Part shown: positions 37,764 through 45,603 of the stretch, piece after piece
How the letters are laid out: every line of letters starts with the position of its first letter
Position numbering within the stretch: the stretch's first letter is position 1
Origin: Firmicutes bacterium AM55-24TS
GTDB taxonomy: Bacteria; Bacillota; Clostridia; UBA1381
Length of the DNA: 54,845 bases
Reading direction: 5' to 3'
Assembly (NCBI GenBank): GCA_003460745.1
Contig: QTVU01000019.1
Coordinates: 1 to 54,845 of the forward strand
Program-made: the position numbers and the translations under genes
The notes under the pieces: model-generated
Seen by the model: only the letters and a program-made list of their open reading frames with translations
Database searches by the model: none
Told to the model about the DNA's origin: nothing

Positions 37764-39758
37764 TCACTTTGCTATCAGAAAAAAAAACAATGAAATTTTA
37801 TCGTCAGACATTTTAGGGTCGAACACATAAAAGCCCCCCTTATCCGTTCCATGATACACTACTTTAGGGGTGCCGTCCTCATTCACAACTTTACTTGCTT
37901 TACTCGGGTTATTTTCCCAATCTCCAAACCAATTTTTAAAATTATCGGATTTAATCTGCACATTATCAGTATTATTTTCAACTGTATCAAGGTTACTGCT
38001 ATTTAAGCTCTTTAATGAGAATTTTCCTTGTGTTCTGTCTTTTTCTGAGTCCCTTCTACCATTCTCATATACTCTCTGAATCTCCTTCTGTGTTCCTTCA
38101 TTCTTCGACATAAAGCCGTCAATTCTTCTTTTGTCAGCTTTCTTTCTGTACTGTCTGATAAGTTCTCGTGTTTCTCTTTCTGTGAGTCCATTTCTTGATA
38201 TTTCACTTCTTATTCCCTCGCTTTCTGCAAAATTTCTAATCTTTTCAATTCCGAATTGTTTAAGCTTTTCCCAAGTTTCATCTGTAGTAATCATTTTTTC
38301 GGACATATCCTGCCCTGTTGTCATTGCATAATATCCAACAACTTTACCGCCGTTATCTTCTATAAATCCTTCAAGCCCTTTAAATGTTCTTCCTGTTGTA
38401 GAGTTATCATATATAAGCAAAAAAGATTTACCTTTAATATCATTATAGCTTATGTCACTTGATATGTCAAACTCAGACTGCCCGTCTGGCTTTGTCGATA
38501 CAAATATACTGTCCTCTTTTGCTGACATTACTCCTGTTTTACGAATATTTTCGGCATTGTCTTTGGAAGTGTTATGATACACATACGCATAACCGTTTTC
38601 GTCTACCTTGCCACCGACATTCCGAATTTCTTCTATTGTGTCATAAGCATTTAGCAAATCGTCACCCATAAGACGATTTGCGATTTTGTCATAATCGCTT
38701 TCTTTTATCGAATATTTGACACTTTCAGATAATGCGCTTTTAGGTCTTTTTGTATTATATTTTTCCAATACATCTCGAGGCAATGTATCTGCGAAATTCT
38801 CCTTGACAATATCGAGAAAATCTGATACACTTATTTCGGAGGAACCTTTAGATAGGGGAGTTTCTTTTGAGGCGAACCCTGCTCCGTTAGGAGACTGGTT
38901 CTTCTTTTTTGTTCTCACCGCATAAACAACATCTAAAGGTTCTATTTTTTGAACCTCGTAATTATTTACGATTATTCTTGTAGGATAGTAGTTACCTTTA
39001 TCGTCTATTCCTATCCCCATTAATACATACCCACCAAGCGTATTATTTCTCGGTTTCAGTTCATTCACCTTTATAGCATTTTCTAATACATCCCCAATTT
39101 TAGTGGTTACTTTAGCCGTATCTTTTGAATTTCTCATAAGTCCATGTCTTAAAGCATCTTTCCCCACAAGGATATTTTTGTCTATATCTTTTACATAAAT
39201 AAAAGATGTATTCTCTGTATTATGTAAATTATTTTTATCTCTTACATTGTTCATTGCCTTTGCAAGTATATCCGCTCTATTAATCTTGCCATCTGAATTT
39301 ATTGGCAAATCTTCCACCAATTTTGTAACCGGCATATCAGCTTTTTGAGCTAATTTATTATATGTATACCGATTAATAATTCCTCTTTCTTTTAAATTTA
39401 GTTGCCCTATTGATTGTATCGCCGCAACATCTTTTTCGTCTATATTAGAGTTTTCATTGTCTGAATTGTCCTTTAACGAAAACTTTGTTTTGTTTGTACC
39501 TTTCCCATTCTCCCAAAATACAACGTCCGCATTTTGATTAGGTTTCATACTTTTAGGGAATGTATTAAGCCGTTCTTCTTTGCTCATACTTTGTCTTGCC
39601 TTAACATCGTCAGCCTCGATTTCACCTGCGCTTTGGTTTCTGTTTTTGCTATCAGGGCTTTCACCGACTGCAAATCCCTCTCGCACTTGTATTGCGTGTT
39701 GTACTTCGTGAATGAGTGATTTTAATTTTTCTTGTATATGTCGTGCCATTATCTTCAA
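37764..39758 (-). CDS. Fragment of a phage polyvalent protein (metallopeptidase-like, nuclease-like and ART-like domains)
   Basis: A 664-residue open frame that is a piece of a giant phage or conjugative-element polyvalent protein. Residues about 15-55 (LIHEVQHAIQVREGF) are a zincin-like HEVQH motif; residues about 130-290 match the small nuclease-like LPD-type module ending VQKIEPLDVVYAV; residues about 385-530 form another module (YAYVYHNTSKDNAENIRKTG); residues about 610-655 (NFKNWFGDWENN, then VVYHGTDKGGFYVFDP) are the beginning of an ADP-ribosyltransferase-like domain seen at the end of such proteins. The N-terminus is fused to an amidase remnant and the C-terminus ends abruptly in DKISLFFFLIAK. 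Domain names are from recall. Confidence 0.6.
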   Translation of the reverse strand: MKIMARHIQEKLKSLIHEVQHAIQVREGFAVGESPDSKNRNQSAGEIEADDVKARQSMSKEERLNTFPKSMKPNQNADVVFWENGKGTNKTKFSLKDNSDNENSNIDEKDVAAIQSIGQLNLKERGIINRYTYNKLAQKADMPVTKLVEDLPINSDGKINRADILAKAMNNVRDKNNLHNTENTSFIYVKDIDKNILVGKDALRHGLMRNSKDTAKVTTKIGDVLENAIKVNELKPRNNTLGGYVLMGIGIDDKGNYYPTRIIVNNYEVQKIEPLDVVYAVRTKKKNQSPNGAGFASKETPLSKGSSEISVSDFLDIVKENFADTLPRDVLEKYNTKRPKSALSESVKYSIKESDYDKIANRLMGDDLLNAYDTIEEIRNVGGKVDENGYAYVYHNTSKDNAENIRKTGVMSAKEDSIFVSTKPDGQSEFDISSDISYNDIKGKSFLLIYDNSTTGRTFKGLEGFIEDNGGKVVGYYAMTTGQDMSEKMITTDETWEKLKQFGIEKIRNFAESEGIRSEISRNGLTERETRELIRQYRKKADKRRIDGFMSKNEGTQKEIQRVYENGRRDSEKDRTQGKFSLKSLNSSNLDTVENNTDNVQIKSDNFKNWFGDWENNPSKASKVVNEDGTPKVVYHGTDKGGFYVFDPKMSDDKISLFFFLIAK

Positions 39759-39903
39759 CAGGCACTCTCGAATTTTGATATGCCGTTATAACAAAAGAAG
39801 AACAATCATAATGCGGTCTCCATCTCACCGATTAACTGTAACCGTGACTGTCATCATTTGCACTATCTGTCGCCCATTGAACTGCATTATCAATTATACC
39901 CAT
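39740..39903 (-). pseudogene. NlpC/P60-type phage amidase fragment
   Basis: From ATG 39903 (ribosome binding site AAGGAGG) the frame reads MGIIDNAVQWATDSANDDS then HGYS and a stop. After one indel it continues GRWRPHYDCSSFVITAYQNS, RVPVEDNGTTYTR. The DCSSFV motif with its Cys is the nucleophile region of phage peptidoglycan amidases. The gene then runs straight into the polyvalent fragment at about 39745, marking a deletion junction. Confidence 0.65.
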
Positions 39904-39925
39904 ATAAACCTCCTTTTCGACATAC

Positions 39926-39957
39926 AAAAAAGTACATCGAATTTCGATGTACTTTTT
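39926..39957. terminator. Bidirectional terminator in the prophage remnant
   Basis: Perfect palindrome AAAAAGTACATCGA / TCGATGTACTTTTT; it follows the stop of the phage gene at 39976 on the minus strand. Confidence 0.75.
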
Positions 39958-39975
39958 AAGCCTTATTTGAAATTT

Positions 39976-40605
39976 TTAATTTGTCTTTTGAGTTATTATA
40001 TATCCGTTTGCGTTATCTGTCGGAACAAGGCGGAACGTGACATTTCCGAAATCAGTTCCTGTTGAATCGGTATTTTTAAATACTACGTCCATTCCGTCAC
40101 CGACATTTTCGGCACTTATAAATTCATATCTGCCGTCTCCGCGATTTGAAACACTGATTTTATAATTACCGTTTTCATATAAAACACTGCCGTTATCGGT
40201 TGGGTGATATTCGGGCATATCTGCACCGAAAAGCAATTTATAAGTATCTCTTACGGAATTTTCGAACCATTCAAAATATCCGTTTTTATATTGAGCAGAC
40301 GTATCCGCACCGTAACCTTCTGTGTAATAATAGAAGATAAAACTTCTTACAAAATCTTCACTTTGTAAATCGTTCTGTGTAAAATACGGTATTACATAAC
40401 CTTGCTCCGCAAGAAACGATTTTGCATTATCGTCTAAAACAAAAGCCTTTTTTTAGTCGCCGAAACAACCTGCGTCCATTATACGCAATCTTCCGTCAAG
40501 CCACTTTTCATATATCGCATTCTTCACCGTATCACGTTCAAAAAAGCACCGTTTCATAGGTGCTAAGGCAGTAAGTCTCGTATATTCACTTGTTCCACTC
40601 TCCTT
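39976..40605 (-). pseudogene. Decayed phage gene, unknown function
   Basis: One minus-strand frame is open from about 40605 to 39976 except for a TAA at 40455-40453. The first part (TRLTALAPMKRCFFERDTVK...) and the second (AFVLDDNAKSFLAEQGYVIP..., YKISVSNRGDGRYEFIS) each look like real protein. A ribosome binding site AAAGGAG stands near 40606 but no good start codon in this frame. I do not recognise the family; position between terminators and beside an amidase suggests a late phage gene. Confidence 0.5.
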
Positions 40606-40612
40606 TTGGGTA

Positions 40613-40642
40613 TCAAAAAAGCACGCCCTAAGACGTGCTTTA
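40613..40642 (-). terminator. Terminator between prophage remnant genes
   Basis: Stem AAAGCACGTC / GGGCGTGCTTT-type hairpin read on the minus strand (40642-40616) followed by six U. It ends the small genes at 40653-41105. Confidence 0.65.
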
Positions 40643-40652
40643 ATTCTTATCT

Positions 40653-40857
40653 TCAATTATCTCCGTTACTAAAAAACAAAGCTTCTGCTTCTGCATATTT
40701 TCTTTTAAACAGCTCTTGTTGTTTTTGATATGCTTTAACTGCCTCGTCTGGTGCATCAGGACTTAAAGCCGGTGTTTTTGTATAATCTTTGTATAATCAT
40801 AGTACGGTGCATATATTTTTTCCAATTTTTTTCTTCTTCCGTCTTTATTAATCTCAT
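40653..40857 (-). pseudogene. Small phage gene, frameshifted
   Basis: From ATG 40857 the protein begins MRLIKTEEEK and, after shifts, continues IYAPYYDYTKTPALSPDAPD..., AVKAYQKQQELFKRKYAEAE to the stop at 40653. The frame is lost twice: in an A-run near 40830 and at a short tandem duplication containing GATTATACAAA near 40790. It overlaps the preceding gene by ATGA. Confidence 0.55.
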
Positions 40858-41105
40858 CGCATTATTCCCCCTTCTAGCAATTTCTGCACCCTATACTCTG
40901 TATATGTTTCGTCATACTCAGTAGCGTCCAATGTTCCTATCGCATACGGGCTTACCTCAATATTATATCCTTTCTCAATTTCTCTGTCAAGATTCTTTTT
41001 ACATTTTTTATGCAAATGTGATATATAGTTTTGTTTATATATCCTTTGTCAATAAGTTTCACAACAATTTTTCCTTGCGATTGTTCCCATTTCGTCACTT
41101 TCGCA
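40854..41105 (-). pseudogene. Small phage gene, frameshifted
   Basis: Reads KVTKWEQSQGKIVVKLIDKG then, after a shift near 41035, SHLHKKCKKNLDREIEKGYN, EVSPYAIGTLDATEYDETYT, YRVQKLLEGGIMR and a stop. No intact start. Unknown function; paired with the next small gene, as in phage tail or structural operons. Confidence 0.5.
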
Positions 41106-41211
41106 ATCTTTCTCTATCTTGCCGTGAATTTCACCTCGTTTTTGTTACTTAACAGGAATGCCCTTATTTTGTAGATTATTCATCAACTTTTTTTATAGTT
41201 CTAAAGCAAAG

Positions 41212-41272
41212 TTGACAAATAGTCTACATTGTGATATATTAATAATGACAATAAATGTTTAGACAGGAAGTG
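41212..41272 (+). promoter_or_regulatory. Promoter and possible operator of the CI-type repressor
   Basis: TTGACA (41212-41217), 17-bp spacer, TATATT (41235-41240). Two related half-sites, GTCTACATT after the -35 box and (inverted) AATGTTTAGAC near 41255-41265, surround the -10 box. This would suit an autoregulating repressor dimer. Confidence 0.5.
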
Positions 41273-41279
41273 ATATTTT

Positions 41280-41945
41280 ATGGAATTATATAAGAGAATA
41301 AAAGCACGCAGAGAAAAACTCGGAATGTCACAAGAAGAACTTGCAACTAAGTTAGGTTATAAATCCCGTTCAACTATAAATAAAATTGAAATGGGCAAAA
41401 ATGATATAACTCAATCAAAAATCATAGCTTTTGCCAATGCACTTCAAACAACTCCAAGCTACTTAATGGGACTGGACGAACACGAAACGGAAATATATAC
41501 AGATGATAAATTTCCAAATCCGAATATAACAGAGGACTACACAACATTCCCCGTTATAGGTGACATAGCGAAAGGATATAATCATATCGCTATTGAATCA
41601 TGGGACGGAGATAAAGTCGATATTCCTAATTCATATTTAAAAGGACATACTCCGAAAGATTTCTTTGTACTGTGCATTAAGGGTGACAGTATGTATCCTC
41701 AATATCAAGACGGCGATAAAGTATTAATCTTACGTCAAAGCACCGTTAATTATAGTGGTGATGTCGGAGCAGTGATATACAATGACGAAATATCAACATT
41801 AAAAAAAATCGAGTTTGTAGAAGATGAAGATTGGTTGAGGTTAGTTCCTGTCAATCCGAATGTTCCGCCAATATTAATTGCGGGTGAAGAATTAAAGCAC
41901 TGCCGAATAATGGGTGTTCCTAAATTGTTGATTAGAGAAATGTAA
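41280..41945 (+). CDS. Phage-type repressor, HTH-XRE plus S24 peptidase
   Basis: A 221-residue CI/LexA-like repressor. Residues 6-62 form a lambda-repressor-type helix-turn-helix (MSQEELATKLGYKSRSTINK). Residues about 90-215 form an S24 domain with the catalytic Ser in KGDSMYPQYQDGDKV (residue about 137) and Lys in ISTLKKIEFV; both are in place, so RecA-assisted self-cleavage on DNA damage is expected. It is divergent from the phage remnants, as repressors are from early genes. It seems to be the only intact regulator left of the prophage. Confidence 0.9.
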   Translation: MELYKRIKARREKLGMSQEELATKLGYKSRSTINKIEMGKNDITQSKIIAFANALQTTPSYLMGLDEHETEIYTDDKFPNPNITEDYTTFPVIGDIAKGYNHIAIESWDGDKVDIPNSYLKGHTPKDFFVLCIKGDSMYPQYQDGDKVLILRQSTVNYSGDVGAVIYNDEISTLKKIEFVEDEDWLRLVPVNPNVPPILIAGEELKHCRIMGVPKLLIREM

Positions 41946-42099
41946 GTTTAATTTGAAAGGTATGCCCGCCTAACTGCAAAAATATAGCTATTAAGGAAAA
42001 ACTTTAATGACGTTGTTGACGCTATAACCGATTGACGTTGAACAATATCTAAATTACTTTGTCAGCTGAGATTATTCCTCTGACTATTAGGAGAAAACA

Positions 42100-44046
42100 A
42101 TGCAAAATAAAACAAAACTATTTAAAACAGCAATATGTATTATAACCACGTTAATATTAATTTTCGGGACTATTCCCTGTGGTGCGGTTTTATCGAACGA
42201 ATCAAACGCACCAAATTTCACAAATCTTGTTGTATTTATGAAATTTTCTGACGAGGACGAATTTATCAACAACACTTATGCCGACACAACTGTCCGCAAC
42301 ATTTTAGACAATACATATAATAAAAGTGTATATAATGTCGCTGACTATTTCAAAACAGTAAGCGGCGGGAAAATGAATATGCAAACGCTTTATCTTTTTG
42401 ACAACAACAATTCGCTCACACTTTCAAAGCCACGCGGTTATTATGCCGAAAAAGATGACCAAAACCCTTACGGTTACGAGAGTGGAGAAGAAAATTCCAG
42501 AATGTATGAACTACAGACTGATTGGGCGAATACAATTTCAAACGCAATCACAAACGGAAACAAACCAAAAGATATAGAAGAAAATCAATATAATTTTGCC
42601 GATCTTGACCGAAACCGTGACGGAAAAATTGATTTAATTACTGTGATTTACAAAAATACAACGCAAAATATTTCGGTTGGTTGGAATTCACCTCTTTGGG
42701 ACTATCACTCATATTCAAATATGATTTCAGTGCAAGAAGGAGTTAATACTTATCAGAGTGGAGAATATTTACAGCTAACGTGCAACTACGAAAACGTAAA
42801 CGGACTTGTGCTTTATCGCGGTGAGGATAATCTGCCTATTTTACCGACAGGTAAAATATGTCACGAAACCATGCACGCACTTGGCTTGAAAGACTTGTAC
42901 CGCTCCAACCAAACAAGTGCTGTGTATTATATGTCACTGATGGCAAAACATCTAACCCCTATCGGACAGTATATTTCCGTCAAAGAACGTGAATCGCTCG
43001 GTTGGCTTGACAATAATCAAATTAAAACCATTGATAAAAACGGTACATATACACTCTATCCTGCCTCAGCTCAAAATGAAGTTGTTGCATATAAACGAGA
43101 TTTGCCGAACGGAAAAACTCTTTATTTGGAATATCGTCAATTTGATGACAATGGTAACAAATATGATACAAAAAACAAGAAACTCTATTCGTGCAATACC
43201 GGTGACTTGATAAAAGGTGTAACACTTAAGAGTGGACTGATTTGCTATCTTGCTAACACAGGTGTACGTTTTCCCTCAAATATAAACACTACAGGCGTTA
43301 ACTGGAATATGCAAGTTGTTTCTAACGGTCAATACTCAACCATGTCAGATTGTGCAGTCGGTGACGGCGAAGAACTTTATATTGGTAACGACATATTTGT
43401 TTATGTAACAAATATGTCAGCAGATAAATTAGAGTTTGAAATTAGCGGAATTGCAGAAACAACCCCTACTCCGACGTTGACTCCGAGTCCTACTCCGACT
43501 CCTACTATAAATCCAACTCCAACCGTGAGTCCGAGTCCTATTCCGAGTCCTACTCCTACTGCAACTCCATGTCCTACCCATACAACAAATCCGACAGCAA
43601 CTCCACATCCGACCCCGACAATAACTCCGACAGCAACTCCTACTGCAACTCCAAAACCTACATTAAATCCTACTGCAACTCCGACAGCGAGTCCGACACT
43701 AATTCCGACTTCTACCCCAAAACCTACACCACGTCCGACTGCGACTACAAATCCGACAATAACTCCTGCAACAAGTCCAACTGCTACAACGTGTCCTACA
43801 CATGATATTAACTGCAACATTGAAGGCAACAATATATCTGTTAAACTTACAAACAGCACTTTAGGCGGAATTATCTTAATTTCTGAATTTAATTCGGACG
43901 GCAAATTATTACGTTGTACTACCCATTCACCACAGGAGAATATAAGTGTTTCCCTACTTTCTGAAACTCATACCGTAAAAGTTATGTGGTGGAATTCTCT
44001 AAACAATCTTGTTCCAATCACCGACTCAAAAACGGTAACGAAATAG
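42100..44046 (+). CDS. Secreted M6-like metalloprotease with Pro/Thr linker
   Basis: A 648-residue exported protein. Signal peptide at residues 1-30. The protease domain (about 35-445) has the zinc motif [13 protein letters not shown] (H255, E256, H259 and third ligand D265), the pattern of immune-inhibitor-A/M6-like peptidases, and a Ca-type loop [12 protein letters not shown] at 168-179. Residues about 455-570 are a low-complexity Pro-Thr-Ala-Ser linker of the TPTPTPTI kind. The last 75 residues form a beta-rich module ending [14 protein letters not shown], related to modules in the two pectin enzymes. Single gene, ribosome binding site AGGAG. Substrate unknown; it may process host or surface proteins. 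Confidence 0.8.
   Translation: MQNKTKLFKTAICIITTLILIFGTIPCGAVLSNESNAPNFTNLVVFMKFSDEDEFINNTYADTTVRNILDNTYNKSVYNVADYFKTVSGGKMNMQTLYLFDNNNSLTLSKPRGYYAEKDDQNPYGYESGEENSRMYELQTDWANTISNAITNGNKPKDIEENQYNFADLDRNRDGKIDLITVIYKNTTQNISVGWNSPLWDYHSYSNMISVQEGVNTYQSGEYLQLTCNYENVNGLVLYRGEDNLPILPTGKICHETMHALGLKDLYRSNQTSAVYYMSLMAKHLTPIGQYISVKERESLGWLDNNQIKTIDKNGTYTLYPASAQNEVVAYKRDLPNGKTLYLEYRQFDDNGNKYDTKNKKLYSCNTGDLIKGVTLKSGLICYLANTGVRFPSNINTTGVNWNMQVVSNGQYSTMSDCAVGDGEELYIGNDIFVYVTNMSADKLEFEISGIAETTPTPTLTPSPTPTPTINPTPTVSPSPIPSPTPTATPCPTHTTNPTATPHPTPTITPTATPTATPKPTLNPTATPTASPTLIPTSTPKPTPRPTATTNPTITPATSPTATTCPTHDINCNIEGNNISVKLTNSTLGGIILISEFNSDGKLLRCTTHSPQENISVSLLSETHTVKVMWWNSLNNLVPITDSKTVTK
43459..43801 (+). repeat. 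Low-complexity repeat coding for the Pro/Thr linker
   Basis: Degenerate tandem units of about 12 bases built on ACTCCGACA/ACTCCTACT, coding for x-P-T-x and A-T-P. Units differ mainly at third positions. Antisense frames through it are open and Val/Gly-rich but artefactual. Confidence 0.8.
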
Positions 44047-44195
44047 TCCAATATATCGCCCCTACATCCACTGTTGACAATCAATACAATATTTGCTGCC
44101 GATAGAAGATGTAGTGGGTGGGACGTTTTGGACGTGTCAGGCGTGGTTACACTGTTTGTAGCAGTCGCTTCTCAATAATCTACATCTTATTTTTA

Positions 44196-44224
44196 TTGAC
44201 AGCATTATTTTTATATTATATAAT
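44196..44224 (+). promoter_or_regulatory. Consensus promoter in a gene-free spacer
   Basis: TTGACA (44196-44201), 17-bp spacer, TATAAT (44219-44224), a perfect match. No plausible protein gene follows; the transcript would run into the hairpin unit at 44231-44300. Confidence 0.7.
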
Positions 44225-44230
44225 ACCAAC

Positions 44231-44300
44231 AGAACCGGAGGCATATACGGACTTTGACGGTGAAATATCACCGTCTGCCCGCGCCAAAGGTTCTTTTTTG
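44231..44300 (+). ncRNA. Candidate small structured RNA
   Basis: About 70 nucleotides starting 7 bases after the -10 box. An outer stem GAACC (44232-44236) / GGTTC (44289-44293) directly precedes six T, so the RNA ends in its own terminator. Inside is an 8-bp perfect hairpin GACGGTGA / TCACCGTC (44256-44275), and short pairings GGC/GCC and CGG/CCG can connect them. The fold resembles a compact multi-stem RNA more than a bare terminator. I cannot match it to a known riboswitch or sRNA class. An ORF through it has no ribosome binding site. Confidence 0.45.
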
Positions 44301-44305
44301 CACAC

Positions 44306-44331
44306 AAAAACGGAGCAAAAATGCTCCGTTT
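44306..44331. terminator. Terminator of the CmpB-like gene
   Basis: Stem AAACGGAGCA / TGCTCCGTTT with a 4-nt A loop; the minus-strand U-run follows. It overlaps the stop codon at 44330. Confidence 0.75.
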
Positions 44332-44935
44332 ATCTTCTAAATGTATCTTTTATTTTTTTTACCAATCCCACACATCTGCCGTTACGCAGCTCGTCCATAA
44401 ATTCGGCTTGTTTTTCCACATACCAAAGTTTTGACGAATCCATACACTTAACCGTCTTAACCGTATCCGCAATCATCACAAATGCAATTACGCACGTCAT
44501 AATATGTAACGCCGGTAAACTCACGCTGCCAATCATATCAATCGTCACCGGTGCAATAAGCTTAATAAGTGCAACGGTAAATGTACCGAACGCAATTCCG
44601 CCTATAAGGCAAACACGTCCGTTTATATTACCGGGCCAACCTGTATAATCCCACCATCTCTTATGAAACAGCGTTTCCAAAAGCCACGATACAAAATATT
44701 CAAGCGAGCAGGTAACCACCATTCCCGCAAAAAACAGTATCAAAGGATTTTCAATCCATCCAAGCAATATCAAATCAAGCATTGCTCCCATACCGTATAT
44801 AGGGCAAAAGCAAGTGCTTAAAAAGCCGCTGTTTACAAATTTTCTTTGTTGTATGCTGTAATATACCGTTTCATAAGCCCAGCCAATAAAGCTAAATACC
44901 GCAAAGCACAAGAAATATTGGCAAAAACTCATCAT
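44330..44935 (-). CDS. Putative ABC-transporter type IV membrane protein (CmpB-like)
   Basis: A 201-residue membrane protein with about five helices, of the family labelled putative ABC-transporter type IV (PF06541-like). Visible signs: FIGWAYETVYYSIQQRKFVNSG after the first helix, PIYGMGAM, SLEYFVSWLLE and the conserved RWWDYTGWPGNINGRVCL at residues about 93-110. The family's role is not established despite its name. It is the second gene after the HD-domain gene, 14 bases away, and ends at a terminator. Confidence 0.85.
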   Translation of the reverse strand: MMSFCQYFLCFAVFSFIGWAYETVYYSIQQRKFVNSGFLSTCFCPIYGMGAMLDLILLGWIENPLILFFAGMVVTCSLEYFVSWLLETLFHKRWWDYTGWPGNINGRVCLIGGIAFGTFTVALIKLIAPVTIDMIGSVSLPALHIMTCVIAFVMIADTVKTVKCMDSSKLWYVEKQAEFMDELRNGRCVGLVKKIKDTFRR

Positions 44936-44949
44936 TTACCCCCCCTTAT

Positions 44950-45453
44950 TTAAATCATTTGTATTTCCTTATACAATTCAGCATAGTCCCCCGTAATCTT
45001 TGTATTTATCTTTCTGTACGCTTCTTTTTTAAATGTTTCATAAAGAGAACAATATTTATCCGCCAAACATACTATCCACCCTTCTCGGCAAGTCGGCGGA
45101 ATTACAGTAAGCGGGAACATATGCTTTTTTATAATATCGCGTTCTGTATCGGTCAAATCAAAATCTCTGTCAGCATTTCTAAGAGCCGTCATAGGATGAG
45201 TAAAACCGTGTATTCTTCTCTCCTTTTCGCCGTCATGCCAATCATATAAGAAATAATCGTGCAGCAATGCTCCTCTTATAAGGTCACGCTTTTTGTACTT
45301 TATACCGAAAAACTCGGCAATTTTAATACTGTAATACGCAACTGCAATCGTATGCAAAAGGCACGAAGTGTCACCGTGCTGAGTAAACTTTTCCATACGT
45401 CTTAAATGCGATTTTTGTGACAAATTATGCAAACAATACAAAACTGAATTCAT
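44950..45453 (-). CDS. HD domain phosphohydrolase
   Basis: A 167-residue metal-dependent phosphohydrolase. The His of QHGDTSCLLHTIAVAYYS, the HD pair in GALLHDYFLYDWHD (residues about 70-71) and the late Asp in VCLADKYCS complete the H...HD...D set of the HD superfamily. HGFTHPMTALRNAD between them is typical of a clostridial subgroup. Substrate is unknown (nucleotides or a phospho-lipid are possible). It forms a two-gene operon with the CmpB-like membrane protein. Confidence 0.8.
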   Translation of the reverse strand: MNSVLYCLHNLSQKSHLRRMEKFTQHGDTSCLLHTIAVAYYSIKIAEFFGIKYKKRDLIRGALLHDYFLYDWHDGEKERRIHGFTHPMTALRNADRDFDLTDTERDIIKKHMFPLTVIPPTCREGWIVCLADKYCSLYETFKKEAYRKINTKITGDYAELYKEIQMI

Positions 45454-45571
45454 TTATTCTACCGCCTTTTTTAATTTACACATAGCCTTCTTTACCTATT
45501 ATTATAATCACTGACATTTAATATGTCAATATATCTGCCATCAAATTTATAAAATTTTAATATTACGCAAA

Positions 45572-45600
45572 AAACAAGCGATTTTCATCGCTTGTTTTTC
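45572..45600 (-). terminator. Terminator of the SLH protein gene
   Basis: Stem AACAAGCGAT / ATCGCTTGTT with loop TTTC and A/T tails on both sides, just past the stop at 45604. Confidence 0.8.
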
Positions 45601-45603
45601 ATC

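Noticed and set aside
39712..40065. 117-codon plus-strand frame in the prophage region
   Set aside because: It is antisense to the amidase fragment and terminator, whose minus-strand reading gives recognisable protein.
43401..43904. Long minus-strand frame rich in Val and Gly (167 codons)
   Set aside because: It is the antisense of the Pro/Thr linker repeat; composition is forced by the repeat and there is no ribosome binding site.
44118..44648. Plus-strand 176-codon frame with a hydrophobic segment
   Set aside because: It runs through the candidate RNA and then antisense to the CmpB-like gene; no ribosome binding site or family similarity.
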